Positions 1-10,088 of a DNA stretch of 64,000 nucleotides are shown here, in pieces; positions within the stretch are counted from its first letter, which is position 1; each line of letters begins with the position of its first letter. Origin of the DNA: Flavobacterium pisciphilum. Its GTDB lineage: Bacteria; Bacteroidota; Bacteroidia; Flavobacteriales; Flavobacteriaceae. The notes beneath the pieces were generated by a model that ran no database searches, was not told the origin of the DNA, and worked only from the letters and a program-made list of their open reading frames with translations. The stretch spans positions 3,286,001 through 3,350,000 of the forward strand of contig NZ_JAJJMO010000001.1 in the NCBI RefSeq assembly GCF_020905345.1, read 5' to 3'. Made by a program: the position numbers and the translations under genes.

Positions 1-41
1 TTGGCTACATCAAAAGAAATAGCATCAATTCCTGTTTTCAT
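1..41 (-). CDS. Start of a gene, probably HMG-CoA synthase (partial)
   Basis: Only the first 13 codons are inside the window, reading MKTGIDAISFDVA on the minus strand from an ATG at 41. This resembles the conserved N-terminus of bacterial hydroxymethylglutaryl-CoA synthases, which begin with a short M-x-x-GID-x-I-x-F stretch. The gene is divergent from sdhC with a shared 319-bp upstream region. The call rests on 13 residues, so it is tentative. Confidence 0.4.
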   Translation of the reverse strand, partial: MKTGIDAISFDVA

Positions 42-296
42 TCTGGTTTTTTTGAGGCGATAAAGGTAAAATTAAGCTTTCAGACTTCGGTTGTTTTAAA
101 TAGATAAAATTTGGTTTTGGGGTACTTTTGAGGAAAATAAATTAAAAAGCTGAAAAAAATAGCAATTTGGTAATTACATAAAAAGCAAGAATTATCTATA
201 CTGTAATTTTTTCAAAACTTATTTTGTTGTTTTTAAATTAATTGCAAAGAAGTCTATGAAAACTCTTTAAAATCATTATAAATAACAACGAAATGG

Positions 297-327
297 TTGT
301 AGTTCATTAGTATTTAAGTTATTTTTG
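297..327 (+). promoter_or_regulatory. Promoter of the sdh operon
   Basis: TATTTTTG at 320-327 matches the Bacteroidota -7 consensus TAnnTTTG, and TTG at 297-299 lies 20 nt upstream as the -33 element. Transcription would start around 334, about 27 nt before the sdhC ATG. The rest of 42-360 is AT-rich and shows no gene; it must also hold the promoter of the divergent minus-strand gene. Confidence 0.6.
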
Positions 328-360
328 TATAATTTTTTAAAACAAACTACTTAAACTCTT

Positions 361-1026
361 ATGGCACAATCTGCACTATTGAATGCTTCCATCTTAAAGA
401 AAGTGGCTATGGCTCTTTCGGGAATATTCTTAATCACGTTTTTAGCGCTGCATGTTTCCTTAAATTTCATTTCTATTATAAGTATAGACGTCTTTAATGA
501 GGCTTCTCACTTTATGGGATACAATCCGCTGATTCAATATGTAATGCAACCAGTTTTGGCAATCGGTGTAATTTTCCATTTTGTAATGGGATTTGTATTG
601 ACGGTTCAAAATAGCGCGGCAAGACCAATTGCATATGCAAAATACAACGGAGCTGCTAATGCTTCATGGACATCAAGAAATATGATTATTTCTGGATCTG
701 TTATTTTAGCATTTTTAGTATTGCATTTTTATGATTTTTGGTTTCCTGAAGTTACCTATAAATATATCGTAGGTACTGCACCAGATGCTACAAGGTATTA
801 CGGTGAATTAGTTCATAAGTTTCATGATCCAATTCGTACAGGATTGTACTGTATTTCTTTTGTGTTATTAGGTTTTCACCTTTGGCATGGATTCAGTTCT
901 TCTCTTCAGTCAATGGGGATGAACAATAAGTACTCTAGATCTTTAAGTAGATTCGGTTATGGATTTGCGGTAGTAGTACCTGCCCTTTTCGTAATAATCG
1001 CATTATTTCATCATTTCAATAATTAA
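361..1026 (+). CDS. sdhC: Succinate dehydrogenase cytochrome b subunit
   Basis: Membrane anchor of succinate dehydrogenase (respiratory complex II / fumarate reductase), passing electrons from SdhB to menaquinone. The 221-residue protein has about five hydrophobic helices. Histidines suited to haem b binding lie in or beside them, for example in LHVSLNF, FHFVMGF, LHFYDFW and FHLWHGF. It is the single-anchor form typical of Bacteroidota, with no separate SdhD. It is first in the operon, 11 bp before sdhA, behind a clear TAnnTTTG promoter. Confidence 0.95.
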   Translation: MAQSALLNASILKKVAMALSGIFLITFLALHVSLNFISIISIDVFNEASHFMGYNPLIQYVMQPVLAIGVIFHFVMGFVLTVQNSAARPIAYAKYNGAANASWTSRNMIISGSVILAFLVLHFYDFWFPEVTYKYIVGTAPDATRYYGELVHKFHDPIRTGLYCISFVLLGFHLWHGFSSSLQSMGMNNKYSRSLSRFGYGFAVVVPALFVIIALFHHFNN

Positions 1027-1037
1027 TATAAATTATA

Positions 1038-3038
1038 ATGGCATTAGATTCAAAAATTCCACACGGCCCAATATCGGACAAATGGACAGATTATAAAGAT
1101 CATATTAATTTAGTAAACCCTGCTAACAAACGTAACTTAGATGTTATTGTTGTTGGAACTGGTTTAGCTGGAGGTTCTGCAGCAGCGACTCTTGCTGAAT
1201 TAGGGTATAACGTAAAAGCATTTTGTTTTCAAGATTCACCACGTCGTGCGCACTCAATTGCAGCACAAGGGGGAATTAATGCAGCAAAAAATTATCAAGG
1301 AGATGGGGATTCAGTTTTCCGTTTATTTTATGATACTGTAAAAGGGGGTGACTACCGTGCGCGTGAAGCAAACGTTCATCGTCTTGCCGAAGTTTCGGCT
1401 AATATTATTGACCAATGTGTGGCTCAAGGAGTTCCATTGGCTCGTGAATACGGTGGTTTGTTAGATAACCGTTCTTTTGGAGGAACTTTGGTTTCTAGAA
1501 CTTTTTATGCAAAAGGACAAACCGGACAACAATTATTATTAGGAGCATATTCTGCAATGAACCGTCAAATCGGTCGTGGAAAAATCAAAATGTACAACCG
1601 TCACGAAATGCTAGATTTAGTTATCGTGAACGGAAAAGCAAGAGGTATTATTGCTCGTAACTTGATTACAGGAGAAATCGAAAGACATTCAGCTCATGCT
1701 GTTGTTATTGGTTCAGGTGGTTATGGTAACGTATTCTTCTTATCAACAAATGCGATGGGAAGTAATGCAACTGCTGCTTGGAAAATCCATAAAAAAGGAG
1801 CGTTTTTTGCAAATCCTTGTTACACACAAATTCACCCTACATGTATTCCAGTTTCAGGAGATCATCAGTCTAAATTGACTTTGATGTCTGAATCGTTACG
1901 TAATGATGGTCGTATTTGGGTTCCAAAATCATTGGAAGATGCAAAAGCTATCCGTGAAGGAAAGAAAAAACCAACAGATTTGTCTGAAGACGAAAGAGAT
2001 TATTACTTAGAAAGAAGATATCCTTCATTTGGAAATTTAGTTCCTCGTGACGTTGCATCTCGTGCTGCAAAAGAGCGTTGTGATGCAGGTTTTGGAGTAA
2101 ATAAAACAGGTGAAGCAGTTTACCTTGATTTTGCTGCAGCGATACAACGTTATGGTAAAGAACAAGCTTATGTTAAAGGTTTGGATGCTAATGACAAGAA
2201 CTTAGTTATTAAATTAGGAACTGAAGTTGTAGAGAATAAATACGGAAACTTATTCCAAATGTATTTAAAAATCGTTGACGAGAATCCATACGTAACACCA
2301 ATGATGATTTATCCTGCGGTTCACTATACAATGGGTGGAACTTGGGTTGATTATAATTTAATGACTACAATTCCAGGATGTTTCTCTATTGGAGAATCTA
2401 ATTTCTCTGATCACGGAGCAAACAGATTGGGTGCTTCTGCATTAATGCAAGGTTTAGCAGATGGTTATTTCGTATTGCCTTATACTATTGGGGATTATTT
2501 ATCACCAGATATTAAAATGGGAGAAATTTCTACAGATTTACCTGAATTCGTAGAAGCGGAGAAAAATGTAAAAGACCAAATCGAGAAATTCCTTAACAAT
2601 AACGGAACACATTCTGTTGATTATTTCCATAAGAAATTAGGAAAAATTATGTGGGACAAAGTTGGTATGGCTCGTAATGCAAAAGGATTAAATGAAGCTA
2701 TTGTAGAAATTGCCGCTTTACGTGAGGAATTTTATAAAGATGTAAAAGTACCAGGAAAAGCGAATGAGTTTAATCAAGAATTAGAAAAAGCAACGCGTGT
2801 TGCCGATTTCTTAGAGTTAGGAGAATTGTTTGCGAAAGATGCTTTACACAGAAATGAATCTTGTGGAGGTCACTTCCGTGAAGAATACCAATCTGAGGAT
2901 GGAGAAGCACAGCGTGATGATGAAAACTTTGCATATGTAGCAGCTTGGGAATATAAAGGAAAACCTAGCGATGCAGTATTGCATAAGGAAGAATTAGTTT
3001 TCGATAATATTAAATTGGTAACTCGTAGTTATAAATAG
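1038..3038 (+). CDS. sdhA: Succinate dehydrogenase flavoprotein subunit
   Basis: Catalytic subunit that oxidises succinate to fumarate with covalently bound FAD. The dinucleotide-binding loop [17 protein letters not shown] lies near residue 40, and [14 protein letters not shown] near residue 70 contains the histidine that binds FAD in this family. The active-site HRxGAxAL-type region is seen as [12 protein letters not shown]. At 666 residues it is longer than the proteobacterial enzyme and matches the Bacteroidota form. It lies between sdhC and sdhB in the same operon. Confidence 0.96.
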   Translation: MALDSKIPHGPISDKWTDYKDHINLVNPANKRNLDVIVVGTGLAGGSAAATLAELGYNVKAFCFQDSPRRAHSIAAQGGINAAKNYQGDGDSVFRLFYDTVKGGDYRAREANVHRLAEVSANIIDQCVAQGVPLAREYGGLLDNRSFGGTLVSRTFYAKGQTGQQLLLGAYSAMNRQIGRGKIKMYNRHEMLDLVIVNGKARGIIARNLITGEIERHSAHAVVIGSGGYGNVFFLSTNAMGSNATAAWKIHKKGAFFANPCYTQIHPTCIPVSGDHQSKLTLMSESLRNDGRIWVPKSLEDAKAIREGKKKPTDLSEDERDYYLERRYPSFGNLVPRDVASRAAKERCDAGFGVNKTGEAVYLDFAAAIQRYGKEQAYVKGLDANDKNLVIKLGTEVVENKYGNLFQMYLKIVDENPYVTPMMIYPAVHYTMGGTWVDYNLMTTIPGCFSIGESNFSDHGANRLGASALMQGLADGYFVLPYTIGDYLSPDIKMGEISTDLPEFVEAEKNVKDQIEKFLNNNGTHSVDYFHKKLGKIMWDKVGMARNAKGLNEAIVEIAALREEFYKDVKVPGKANEFNQELEKATRVADFLELGELFAKDALHRNESCGGHFREEYQSEDGEAQRDDENFAYVAAWEYKGKPSDAVLHKEELVFDNIKLVTRSYK

Positions 3039-3130
3039 CAATTAGTTAAAAGACAAAAGCCTTAAAGTTAAATGACTGAATGTTAATTGACTTTCGACTT
3101 TCGACTTTATGACTTTCAAACTAAAAAAGT

Positions 3131-3877
3131 ATGAAACTTACATTAAAAATATGGCGTCAGAAAAACGCTGAAGATAAAGGAGCAATCGTAGATTACCCAA
3201 TCGACGGTATTGAACCAGATATGTCTTTCCTTGAAATGTTAGATGTTCTTAACGAGCAATTAATAAACAAAGGAGAAGAGCCAGTTGCATTTGATCACGA
3301 TTGTCGCGAAGGAATTTGTGGAATGTGTTCATTATTTATTAACGGAGAGGCACATGGACCAGATAGAGGTATAACAACTTGTCAATTGCACATGCGTATG
3401 TTTAAAGATGGAGATACGATTTTTATCGAGCCATTTAGAGCAAAAGCTTTCCCTGTAATTAAAGATTTAGTTGTAGATAGAAGTTCTTTTGATAGAATTC
3501 AACATGCAGGAGGATTTATCTCTGTAAATACTTCAGGAAATACAATTGATGCAAATACAATTCCGATTAACAAACACGATGCAGATGCAGCTTTTGATGC
3601 AGCTACATGTATTGGTTGTGGAGCTTGTGTTGCCACTTGTAAAAACTCATCAGCAATGTTATTCGTTTCTGCTAAGGTATCTCAATATGCTTTATTACCA
3701 CAAGGTCGTATTGAAGCTACGGATCGTGTTTTAAACATGGTTCATCAAATGGATGTTGAAGGTTTTGGTAACTGTACCAATACTGGAGCTTGTGAAGTAG
3801 AGTGTCCTAAAGGAATCTCTCTTGAAAATATTGCACGTATGAACCGTGAGTATTTATCAGCAAGCTTGAAAGGATAA
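3131..3877 (+). CDS. sdhB: Succinate dehydrogenase iron-sulfur subunit
   Basis: Carries electrons from the flavin of SdhA to the membrane anchor. Three cluster motifs are visible: a plant-ferredoxin-type set CREGICGMC followed by a later cysteine for [2Fe-2S], [11 protein letters not shown], and [14 protein letters not shown] for the [4Fe-4S] and [3Fe-4S] clusters. The length, 248 residues, is normal. It is separated from sdhA by 92 bp of A/T-rich sequence containing short repeats of the type GACTTTCGACTTT, and is followed directly by a strong hairpin terminator. Confidence 0.96.
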   Translation: MKLTLKIWRQKNAEDKGAIVDYPIDGIEPDMSFLEMLDVLNEQLINKGEEPVAFDHDCREGICGMCSLFINGEAHGPDRGITTCQLHMRMFKDGDTIFIEPFRAKAFPVIKDLVVDRSSFDRIQHAGGFISVNTSGNTIDANTIPINKHDADAAFDAATCIGCGACVATCKNSSAMLFVSAKVSQYALLPQGRIEATDRVLNMVHQMDVEGFGNCTNTGACEVECPKGISLENIARMNREYLSASLKG

Positions 3878-3907
3878 ATCTGAAATAAAATTCAATTTAG
3901 TTTTTAT

Positions 3908-3942
3908 AAAAAACGCATTCGCCTTGGCGAATGCGTTTTTTT
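3908..3942. terminator. Bidirectional terminator between sdhB and the GH20 gene
   Basis: A hairpin with arms ACGCATTCGC and GCGAATGCGT and loop CTTG is flanked by A and T runs, so it can end both the plus-strand sdh operon and the convergent hexosaminidase gene. Confidence 0.9.
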
Positions 3943-3950
3943 GTTTTTGC

Positions 3951-6254
3951 CTATTCGTAATACAATTGAGAAGGACTTATTTCTTGTTTTTCTTTGCCTT
4001 CTTGTCTGATAAAGCACTGCAAGGTTGAACTTCCAGCAGCATCAAAATAGCTAATGTTTATTTTATGAAACCCCTTTTCGAGTTTTGCGGCTCCAAATGC
4101 TTCATTGATCCAATGTCTTCCATCGTTATCAACTATAAGTTGGTTGTCAATAAATAATTTGGCACCATCATCTACAATAGTAGAAAATTCATATTGAGCA
4201 GTTTCGGGAATGTAGATATAACCTTCAAACTTTAAACCCATATATAAGTTTTCCTTTGACTTGTATTTCTTCATTTCGATTACACCTTCATGTATCCCAG
4301 ATTTTGCAAACTTTATAGTATCTAGTTCAAGGGTTTGTTGTACAAGTTTATTTGTATAGAAATATTTCAAACCATTTTTTGTTGGTTTAATAGCTAAAGC
4401 AGGCTGAGTTTCTGAATTTTTAATAGAAATAGTAGTAATAGAACTTCTTCTGCCACTAGGACTTATTTGTACTACTTTTATCTTTCTAAATTCTCCTTTT
4501 GGAATGTAAATGGCAACTGGTTTTTTGTAATTACTACTTGTTTCATCAGGATTATAACCATCAATGGTGTAGAAAATTTGCCCATTTTTAATTGTTGGTT
4601 GCATCTCTAATGTGTATTTTGAGGCTATAACAGTAGTATCTTGTATTCCAAAAGGGGTAGGGACTTTGTATAGTCTTTTTTGAGATTCCAACTTTTCTAT
4701 ATGATGCGGGAATCTTTTTAGCATCAAATTAGGATAATTTTTATTTTTAGTTTCCGTCCAAGCGATTTCTGCAAAGGGAAATAATCTAGGATAAAGCATG
4801 TAATTTAGTTTTGCAGGACTTGTTACATATTCAGACCAAATATTTGCCTGAACTCCATAGATATATTTTTGTTGATCAATAGTTAAACTATCTACTGGTG
4901 TTGGGTTGTAGTTGTATACTTCGTGAACAGTAGTTAAACGTCCAACAGATAATGGTTCTTGTAATGAATATCCTTGGTTATGATCAAAATAAACATAGTC
5001 TTCGGGAGTCATAATTACTTTGTGTTTTTCTCTTGCGGCTGCAATTCCACCAGATTCTCCTCGCCAAGACATAACAGTAGCATTAGGAGCAAGTCCACCT
5101 TCTAAAATTTCGTCCCATCCAAAGATTTGTCTTCCATTTGCATTAAGGAATTTCTCCATACGTTTTATGAAGTAACTTTGAAGTTCGTGTTCGTTTTTTA
5201 AGCCTAATTCCTTTATTCTTTTTTGGCAATTTGGACATTTCTCCCATCGAGATTTCGGGCATTCATCCCCACCAATATGGATGTATTCGCTAGGGAAAAG
5301 TGCCATTACTTCTTTTAAAACATCTTCTAGAAAAACAAAAGTTTCTTCTTTACCTGCGCAAAAAACATCTTCAAATACACCCCATGATTCAATTACCTTT
5401 AGGTCAGATGAAGGAAAGCAGGCTAGATTTGGGTAAGCGGCAACAGCGGCAGATGCATGCCCAGGCATTTCAATTTCTGGAATAATGTTTACAAAATGAT
5501 CTTCGGCAAATTTCACAACCTCTTTAATTTCTTCTTGGGTGTAATACCCTCCATAAGGGATATTGTCAAAAAATCTTGGGAATCTCTCGAACTTATTTCC
5601 AACAAGTGTTTGTGCTCTTATAGATCCAATTTCGGTGAGTTTCGGATATTTTTTTATTTCAATTCTCCAACCTTGGTCATCTGTTAAATGCCAGTGAAAA
5701 TTATTTAATTTGTAATATGACATTTGGGCAATGAAGTCCTTAATGACAGCTGCTGAGAAAAAGTGTCTGCAAACATCTAAATGTAAACCTCTATATGGAT
5801 ATCTTGGTTGGTCTATAATTTCTGCAGTTGGTAGTTTTATCTGAGAATTAATGGATGGATTATTTGGTAGAAGCTGGAGTAAACTTTGTACTGCATAAAA
5901 TAAACCTTGTTCTTGACCGGTAACAAAAATTCCTTTAGAAGTAATATTTATTTTATAGGCTTCTTTGTTTGTTGGTACCGAGGCAGGTTCGGTTGTAAAT
6001 TGAACAAGAATGTTAGCTTTACTTTTTGGGGTATTTTTGTTTATGACAGATTCGAAAATTTGAGCAGTTTTAAGTTCTTTAGGTGTGTATTTGTTGTTTT
6101 TGAAAACAATTTTTATTTGTCCTTTTATGGTAATGCTATCGCCAGTTTCTTTGTAGAAATTTGGCGCTGGTATTATTGTGGTATTGTTTAATGACTCTTG
6201 GGCATTTCCTAAAGAATAACATAGTATTAGAATGAATAAGAGGGTTTGTTTCAT
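3951..6254 (-). CDS. Secreted beta-N-acetylhexosaminidase (GH20) with PA14 domain
   Basis: Releases terminal N-acetylhexosamine from chito-oligosaccharides or glycans. The ATG at 6254 is chosen because it starts a clean signal peptide (MKQTLLFILILCYSLGNAQ); a start nine codons upstream would spoil it. Order: GH20 N-terminal domain, catalytic TIM barrel with the Asp-Glu pair in HIGGDECPKSRW, a beta-sandwich near residues 540-610 like the chitobiase C-terminal domain, and a C-terminal PA14-like domain (near DDGAKLFIDNQLIVDNDG), which may bind carbohydrate. It is divergent from the DeoR gene, and a TAAATTTG -7 element lies upstream at 6279-6286 on the minus strand. Confidence 0.92.
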   Translation of the reverse strand: MKQTLLFILILCYSLGNAQESLNNTTIIPAPNFYKETGDSITIKGQIKIVFKNNKYTPKELKTAQIFESVINKNTPKSKANILVQFTTEPASVPTNKEAYKINITSKGIFVTGQEQGLFYAVQSLLQLLPNNPSINSQIKLPTAEIIDQPRYPYRGLHLDVCRHFFSAAVIKDFIAQMSYYKLNNFHWHLTDDQGWRIEIKKYPKLTEIGSIRAQTLVGNKFERFPRFFDNIPYGGYYTQEEIKEVVKFAEDHFVNIIPEIEMPGHASAAVAAYPNLACFPSSDLKVIESWGVFEDVFCAGKEETFVFLEDVLKEVMALFPSEYIHIGGDECPKSRWEKCPNCQKRIKELGLKNEHELQSYFIKRMEKFLNANGRQIFGWDEILEGGLAPNATVMSWRGESGGIAAAREKHKVIMTPEDYVYFDHNQGYSLQEPLSVGRLTTVHEVYNYNPTPVDSLTIDQQKYIYGVQANIWSEYVTSPAKLNYMLYPRLFPFAEIAWTETKNKNYPNLMLKRFPHHIEKLESQKRLYKVPTPFGIQDTTVIASKYTLEMQPTIKNGQIFYTIDGYNPDETSSNYKKPVAIYIPKGEFRKIKVVQISPSGRRSSITTISIKNSETQPALAIKPTKNGLKYFYTNKLVQQTLELDTIKFAKSGIHEGVIEMKKYKSKENLYMGLKFEGYIYIPETAQYEFSTIVDDGAKLFIDNQLIVDNDGRHWINEAFGAAKLEKGFHKINISYFDAAGSSTLQCFIRQEGKEKQEISPSQLYYE

Positions 6255-6278
6255 GTTTGGGTTTTGATTGGTTAAAAA

Positions 6279-6331
6279 CAAATTTAAAGCTTATAATGGG
6301 ATTAGTTGTTTTTTGTGCAAAAAAATTGCAC
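6279..6331 (-). promoter_or_regulatory. GH20 promoter with operator-like inverted repeat
   Basis: On the minus strand TAAATTTG (6286-6279) fits the -7 consensus. About 40 bp upstream is the inverted repeat GTGCAA-N5-TTGCAC (6315-6331). Its core TGCAAAAAAATTGCA differs by one base from TGCAAAAATATTGCA in front of susC, suggesting one regulator serves both. The site also lies upstream of the divergent deoR-type gene. Confidence 0.55.
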
Positions 6332-6455
6332 GCTGTGTTTTTGTATTTAATGTATTGTAAATGATAAGATTGTCTTGTTTGTTTGTTCTATTTTTATTTT
6401 GGTTAGCAATATAATTGCATTATTTTCTTATTTTTGTTTTAGTAAAAAGAACCTT

Positions 6456-7229
6456 ATGAATGATAATGAATTGGTTAATTATACCAAGGAAGAAAGAAAA
6501 GCTCATATTTTAAAAGAGATTAATTTACATACCCGAGTGAGTTTTGATACACTTTCTAATAAGTTGTTTGTTTCAGAAGATACTATACGAAGAGATATAA
6601 ATGAACTTGAATCTGAGTCTTTATTGATAAAAGTGAAGGGTGGAGCTATGACAAAAGCATATCATCATTCTTCGGTATCACAAACTTATGCTGGTGAATC
6701 TAAGCAAATAATTGGAAAAAAAACAGTAGGATTGCTTCATGACGGGATGGTTCTGCTACTTGGTGGAGGTACTACTATTAGAGAGTTCATCCGATTAATT
6801 CCTAACGATTTAAATCTTACAATTTTTACTGTGACAGTTTTGTCTGCAGTAGAACTTTTGGATAAACCCAACGTTAAAGCTATAATGATTGGAGGTAGTA
6901 TTTCTCCTTATAGTCAAATGTGTGTTAGTGGAGATGTGTATCATCAGTTATCAAGTATTAAGGTTGATTTATTAATTTTAGGAACAAATGCACTAGATAT
7001 CGAGGGTGGTTTTTCAGATTCAGATTGGGACACTGTTCAGGTAAAGAAAGCAATGATTCAAGCTTCTAGAAAAACGGCTATACTTAGTATATCTGAAAAA
7101 TTAGATACTGTTTTAAAGATGAAAATCGCGAGTTTATCTGAAGTTGATTATGTTATAACTGAGATAGATCCGGATCATGAAAAATTAAAACTATACAAGC
7201 AAGCCGTTCCAGGTTTGACTTTAATTTAA
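6456..7229 (+). CDS. DeoR-family transcriptional regulator
   Basis: Probable sugar-phosphate-responsive regulator of the adjacent nutrient locus. The ATG at 6456 is preferred, giving 257 residues; the upstream in-frame ATG at 6375 would add a hydrophobic stretch unlike DeoR proteins. An N-terminal DeoR helix-turn-helix (VSFDTLSNKLFVSEDTIRRD) is followed by the DeoRC sensor domain with the GGGTTIREF loop, which in the family is linked to phosphosugar binding. TATTTTTG at 6429-6436 may be its -7 element. It ends convergent with the M19 dipeptidase gene, with a 4-bp overlap. Confidence 0.88.
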   Translation: MNDNELVNYTKEERKAHILKEINLHTRVSFDTLSNKLFVSEDTIRRDINELESESLLIKVKGGAMTKAYHHSSVSQTYAGESKQIIGKKTVGLLHDGMVLLLGGGTTIREFIRLIPNDLNLTIFTVTVLSAVELLDKPNVKAIMIGGSISPYSQMCVSGDVYHQLSSIKVDLLILGTNALDIEGGFSDSDWDTVQVKKAMIQASRKTAILSISEKLDTVLKMKIASLSEVDYVITEIDPDHEKLKLYKQAVPGLTLI

Positions 7230-8296
7230 GACCAATTTTTCATTAAAAAGTTAATCCAGTTTTGATGGAATATTTTTTTTAGATCTTCTTCTGCATAACC
7301 ATGGCTTCTAAAAATGAAAACTAATTTTTGTAAATCGGCTATGGTATCCAAATCATATGGTGTTTGCTCAGTTCCGAATGCGCCATCTAGGTCTGAGCCT
7401 ATACCAATGTGATCTGCATTTCCAGCTATTTGACAGATGTGATCCATGTGTTTGAAAGCTGTTTCTAGATTGCATTGCATACTGAGTGGAGTAGAAATTC
7501 CTCTTTGCCAATTAGGTACTAACATCCAGGCATCTAATGCTCCTCCTATCACAGCGCCTCTGGAAATAAGTTCTTTTATTTGTTCATCACTATATTGTCT
7601 ATTATGATCAACTAAGCTTCTGCAATTATTATGGCTTGCCCAAATAGGGCCATTGAAATTTTCTAATGCTTGCCAGAAAGCATCATCACATAAATGTGTT
7701 GCGTCTAAAATAATATTTAAACGTTCCATTTCTTTAAGTAATTCGATTCCGTTTGCTCCCATTTTTCCAGTCGAATCGGTTCCGTTGGCATAACGACCTG
7801 GGCCATAATGGGCGGGGCCAATAGCTCTTAGCCCGTAGTTGTATGCTTTTTCGAGGTATGGAATGTCAATGATAGAATCGGCACCTTCTAGGCTTAAGAT
7901 ATAGCCTATAGGTTTTTTATCATTTGAGGTACCATCATTCCATAATTCAATTTGTTGCTGTAGCGATTTTTTGTCAGTGATTGCAACCATTTCACCTTCT
8001 TCTTCCATGGATTTGTACCATGCCACTTGTGCTTGAGTTTGTGCCCAAGCTTGTTGTGGAGAATTCCAACCAGGAATTGTGCTGCCAGGCTTGACAAATC
8101 GTGCAATTTGAGTTGCTACCACAATACCAATGTTCCCTTTTCTTAAATCAGGAAATGAGACCGTAGCTTTTTCTCTGTCGGGTTTGTCATTCATCCCTTT
8201 TTCTAGATGGCGTAATGTAGTTACATCATTTCTTAAATCTCTGTTCCATTCCATAGCATTCATGCTTAGGTCAAGATGGGCATCAAATATGAACAT
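7226..8296 (-). CDS. Membrane dipeptidase-like hydrolase (peptidase M19)
   Basis: Member of the renal-dipeptidase family of zinc enzymes, which cleave dipeptides with a C-terminal D-residue or related N-acyl amino acids. The metal and catalytic residues are visible: the HxD of DAHLD near the N-terminus, the bridging Glu in LSLEGAD, His in DATHLCDD and ASHNN, and Asp in GIGSDLDG. No signal peptide is seen, so it is probably cytoplasmic. It is the last gene of the susC operon, 10 bp after the PLP enzyme. It may free an amino acid or amino-sugar acid from a conjugate for that enzyme; this is inference. Confidence 0.85.
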   Translation of the reverse strand: MFIFDAHLDLSMNAMEWNRDLRNDVTTLRHLEKGMNDKPDREKATVSFPDLRKGNIGIVVATQIARFVKPGSTIPGWNSPQQAWAQTQAQVAWYKSMEEEGEMVAITDKKSLQQQIELWNDGTSNDKKPIGYILSLEGADSIIDIPYLEKAYNYGLRAIGPAHYGPGRYANGTDSTGKMGANGIELLKEMERLNIILDATHLCDDAFWQALENFNGPIWASHNNCRSLVDHNRQYSDEQIKELISRGAVIGGALDAWMLVPNWQRGISTPLSMQCNLETAFKHMDHICQIAGNADHIGIGSDLDGAFGTEQTPYDLDTIADLQKLVFIFRSHGYAEEDLKKIFHQNWINFLMKNWS

Positions 8297-8306
8297 AGTG
8301 TTTTTT

Positions 8307-9422
8307 TTAAAAATTTATTTTTCTATTACGGGCAAGAACAGTCCATTGATCGTGAATTTCTTGCTGAGAGTTTACTATTTGAACTGTTTCGTATAGCGCA
8401 CAAGTTGGACAAATATGATAAGGGATAGCATAAATAGTATCTCCTATATTGTATGGTTTGGCTCCTTTGTTCTCTAATACTAAGTGTTCTTCTGAATGTG
8501 ATATTGGAATTAATTTGTCGTCATTTAAAATAGTCAAACGCTTGTCTAATGGGTTTTCAGATGCTACAGATTTGTATCCGATATCAATACATAGAGTGTT
8601 TTTTGTAGGTTTAGATATAACTGTTCCAACTAAAACTGCTGCAGGTTTGAAATTTTGTTCTGGCAAATTGTTTTGGTAATTAATATCCCAGAATACAAAT
8701 GTGCCTGGGCTGCATTCGACATTTTTTTGACTGGTATAAAAAGGAAATGTATTGGAGCCACCAGCAACAACCTTTAGTTTGCAATCTAGTTTTTGCTCTA
8801 GTTTGAAAAGTTTATCAATTATTTGAGTAAATGTATCTGATGCTATTTTGATTCGCTCATCAGCTGAGCCTTTTAAATGACCATCATAGATATGTAATCC
8901 AAGAAATTTTATATTGGATAAATTGATTATTTCGCAAGTTAAATGATCCCAATTACTTTTATAGTCTACACCAGTTCTATCCATTCCGGCATTTATATCC
9001 AGATAAATATTTAATGTTATATTGTTTTTTTTACCTAATTCTGATAATTCATTTGCTGTCTCGAAATTGTCAACAATGGTTGAGAAAATAAGATTAGGGT
9101 ATTTTTGCAATAAACTAATCCAACGCTGTTGTTTTAATTTGGTTGGTTGGTAGGCTAATAATATATCTGTAATATTATGAATCGCACATAATTCTGCCTC
9201 AGCAATAGTTGCACATTTAACCTTGTCTATCTTATATGTTTTATACAAATCAAGAATTTCTCCTAATTTATGTGTCTTTATATGTGGTCTTAATTTTTGA
9301 ATATCGCCTTTTACAGATTCAATTAAATGCTCGATATTGTATTGAATACGATCAGTATAAAGTGCTAAAAAAGGAGTGTCAATAAGAGTTTCCGGTTTTA
9401 TTTCCCACCAATTATTTTTCAT
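8307..9422 (-). CDS. D-threonine aldolase / D-serine dehydratase-like PLP enzyme
   Basis: Fold-type III (alanine-racemase-like) PLP enzyme of the D-TA family. RPHIKTHK near residue 50 carries the lysine that forms the PLP Schiff base. Near the C-terminus HICPTC supplies the His and Cys that bind a metal in this family. The start at 9422 (MKNNWWEI) leaves 4 bp after the aldolase stop; a start at 9446 would overlap that gene by 20 bp. Family members act on D-threonine, D-serine or hydroxy-D-amino acids. Set between KDPG-pathway genes, a dehydratase for D-glucosaminate (2-amino-2-deoxygluconate) yielding KDG is a sensible inference, not proven. Confidence 0.8.
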   Translation of the reverse strand: MKNNWWEIKPETLIDTPFLALYTDRIQYNIEHLIESVKGDIQKLRPHIKTHKLGEILDLYKTYKIDKVKCATIAEAELCAIHNITDILLAYQPTKLKQQRWISLLQKYPNLIFSTIVDNFETANELSELGKKNNITLNIYLDINAGMDRTGVDYKSNWDHLTCEIINLSNIKFLGLHIYDGHLKGSADERIKIASDTFTQIIDKLFKLEQKLDCKLKVVAGGSNTFPFYTSQKNVECSPGTFVFWDINYQNNLPEQNFKPAAVLVGTVISKPTKNTLCIDIGYKSVASENPLDKRLTILNDDKLIPISHSEEHLVLENKGAKPYNIGDTIYAIPYHICPTCALYETVQIVNSQQEIHDQWTVLARNRKINF

Positions 9423-9426
9423 GTCT

Positions 9427-10074
9427 TCAGTTTCTAGATTTTTCAACTATAGTGATTAAGTTTTTAAAAGCTGCAAATGATTTGTCATAATCTAATTGGG
9501 ATAAAACTTCTTTTGAAAACAAATGTGATCCTATCCCTACGCAAACAACTCCTGCTTTAAACCAGGGTTTTAAATTATTCTCTTCTAATGTTACACCACC
9601 ACTAGGCATCAGTTTTAAATTTGGGAACGGTGCTTTTATGGCCTTAACGTAACTCGGTCCTCCTATTTTATCGGCAGGAAATAATTTTACAATTTCGGCT
9701 CCTAATTTGTTGGCATGAATGATTTCGTTTAATGTAGCTGCACCGGGAATCCAGTATAGATTGTTTTTAAAGCAAAAGTTACCTATTTCAGAATCTGTAT
9801 GTGGACATACTATGCAATCAGCGCCTAGTTTATGATATGCTTCAGCATCATTTAAAGTTAAAATCGATCCTACAGCTAACTTAATATTTAAATTATTCGT
9901 GTTTCTAAAATTTATCATTTGGGCAAAAACTTCTTTTGCATCTGGTGAACGAGCTGCAAATTCGATGATTTTAATCCCTGAATCTGAAGCGGATTTTAGT
10001 ATTATTTCGGCAGTTTTAATCCCAATTTGTGTTACTAAAGGGAGTACTCCTTGCGTTTTTAAAATATCGTACAT
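9427..10074 (-). CDS. eda: KDPG / KHG aldolase
   Basis: Class I aldolase that splits 2-keto-3-deoxy-6-phosphogluconate into pyruvate and glyceraldehyde 3-phosphate. The Schiff-base lysine is in IVKLFPADK, the catalytic glutamate in IIEFAARS, and the phosphate-binding loop is LMPSGGV. Its 215 residues fit the family. It lies 14 bp after the KDG kinase, the enzyme that makes its substrate, in the susC operon. Confidence 0.9.
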   Translation of the reverse strand: MYDILKTQGVLPLVTQIGIKTAEIILKSASDSGIKIIEFAARSPDAKEVFAQMINFRNTNNLNIKLAVGSILTLNDAEAYHKLGADCIVCPHTDSEIGNFCFKNNLYWIPGAATLNEIIHANKLGAEIVKLFPADKIGGPSYVKAIKAPFPNLKLMPSGGVTLEENNLKPWFKAGVVCVGIGSHLFSKEVLSQLDYDKSFAAFKNLITIVEKSRN

Positions 10075-10088
10075 TTTGTAATTATGTT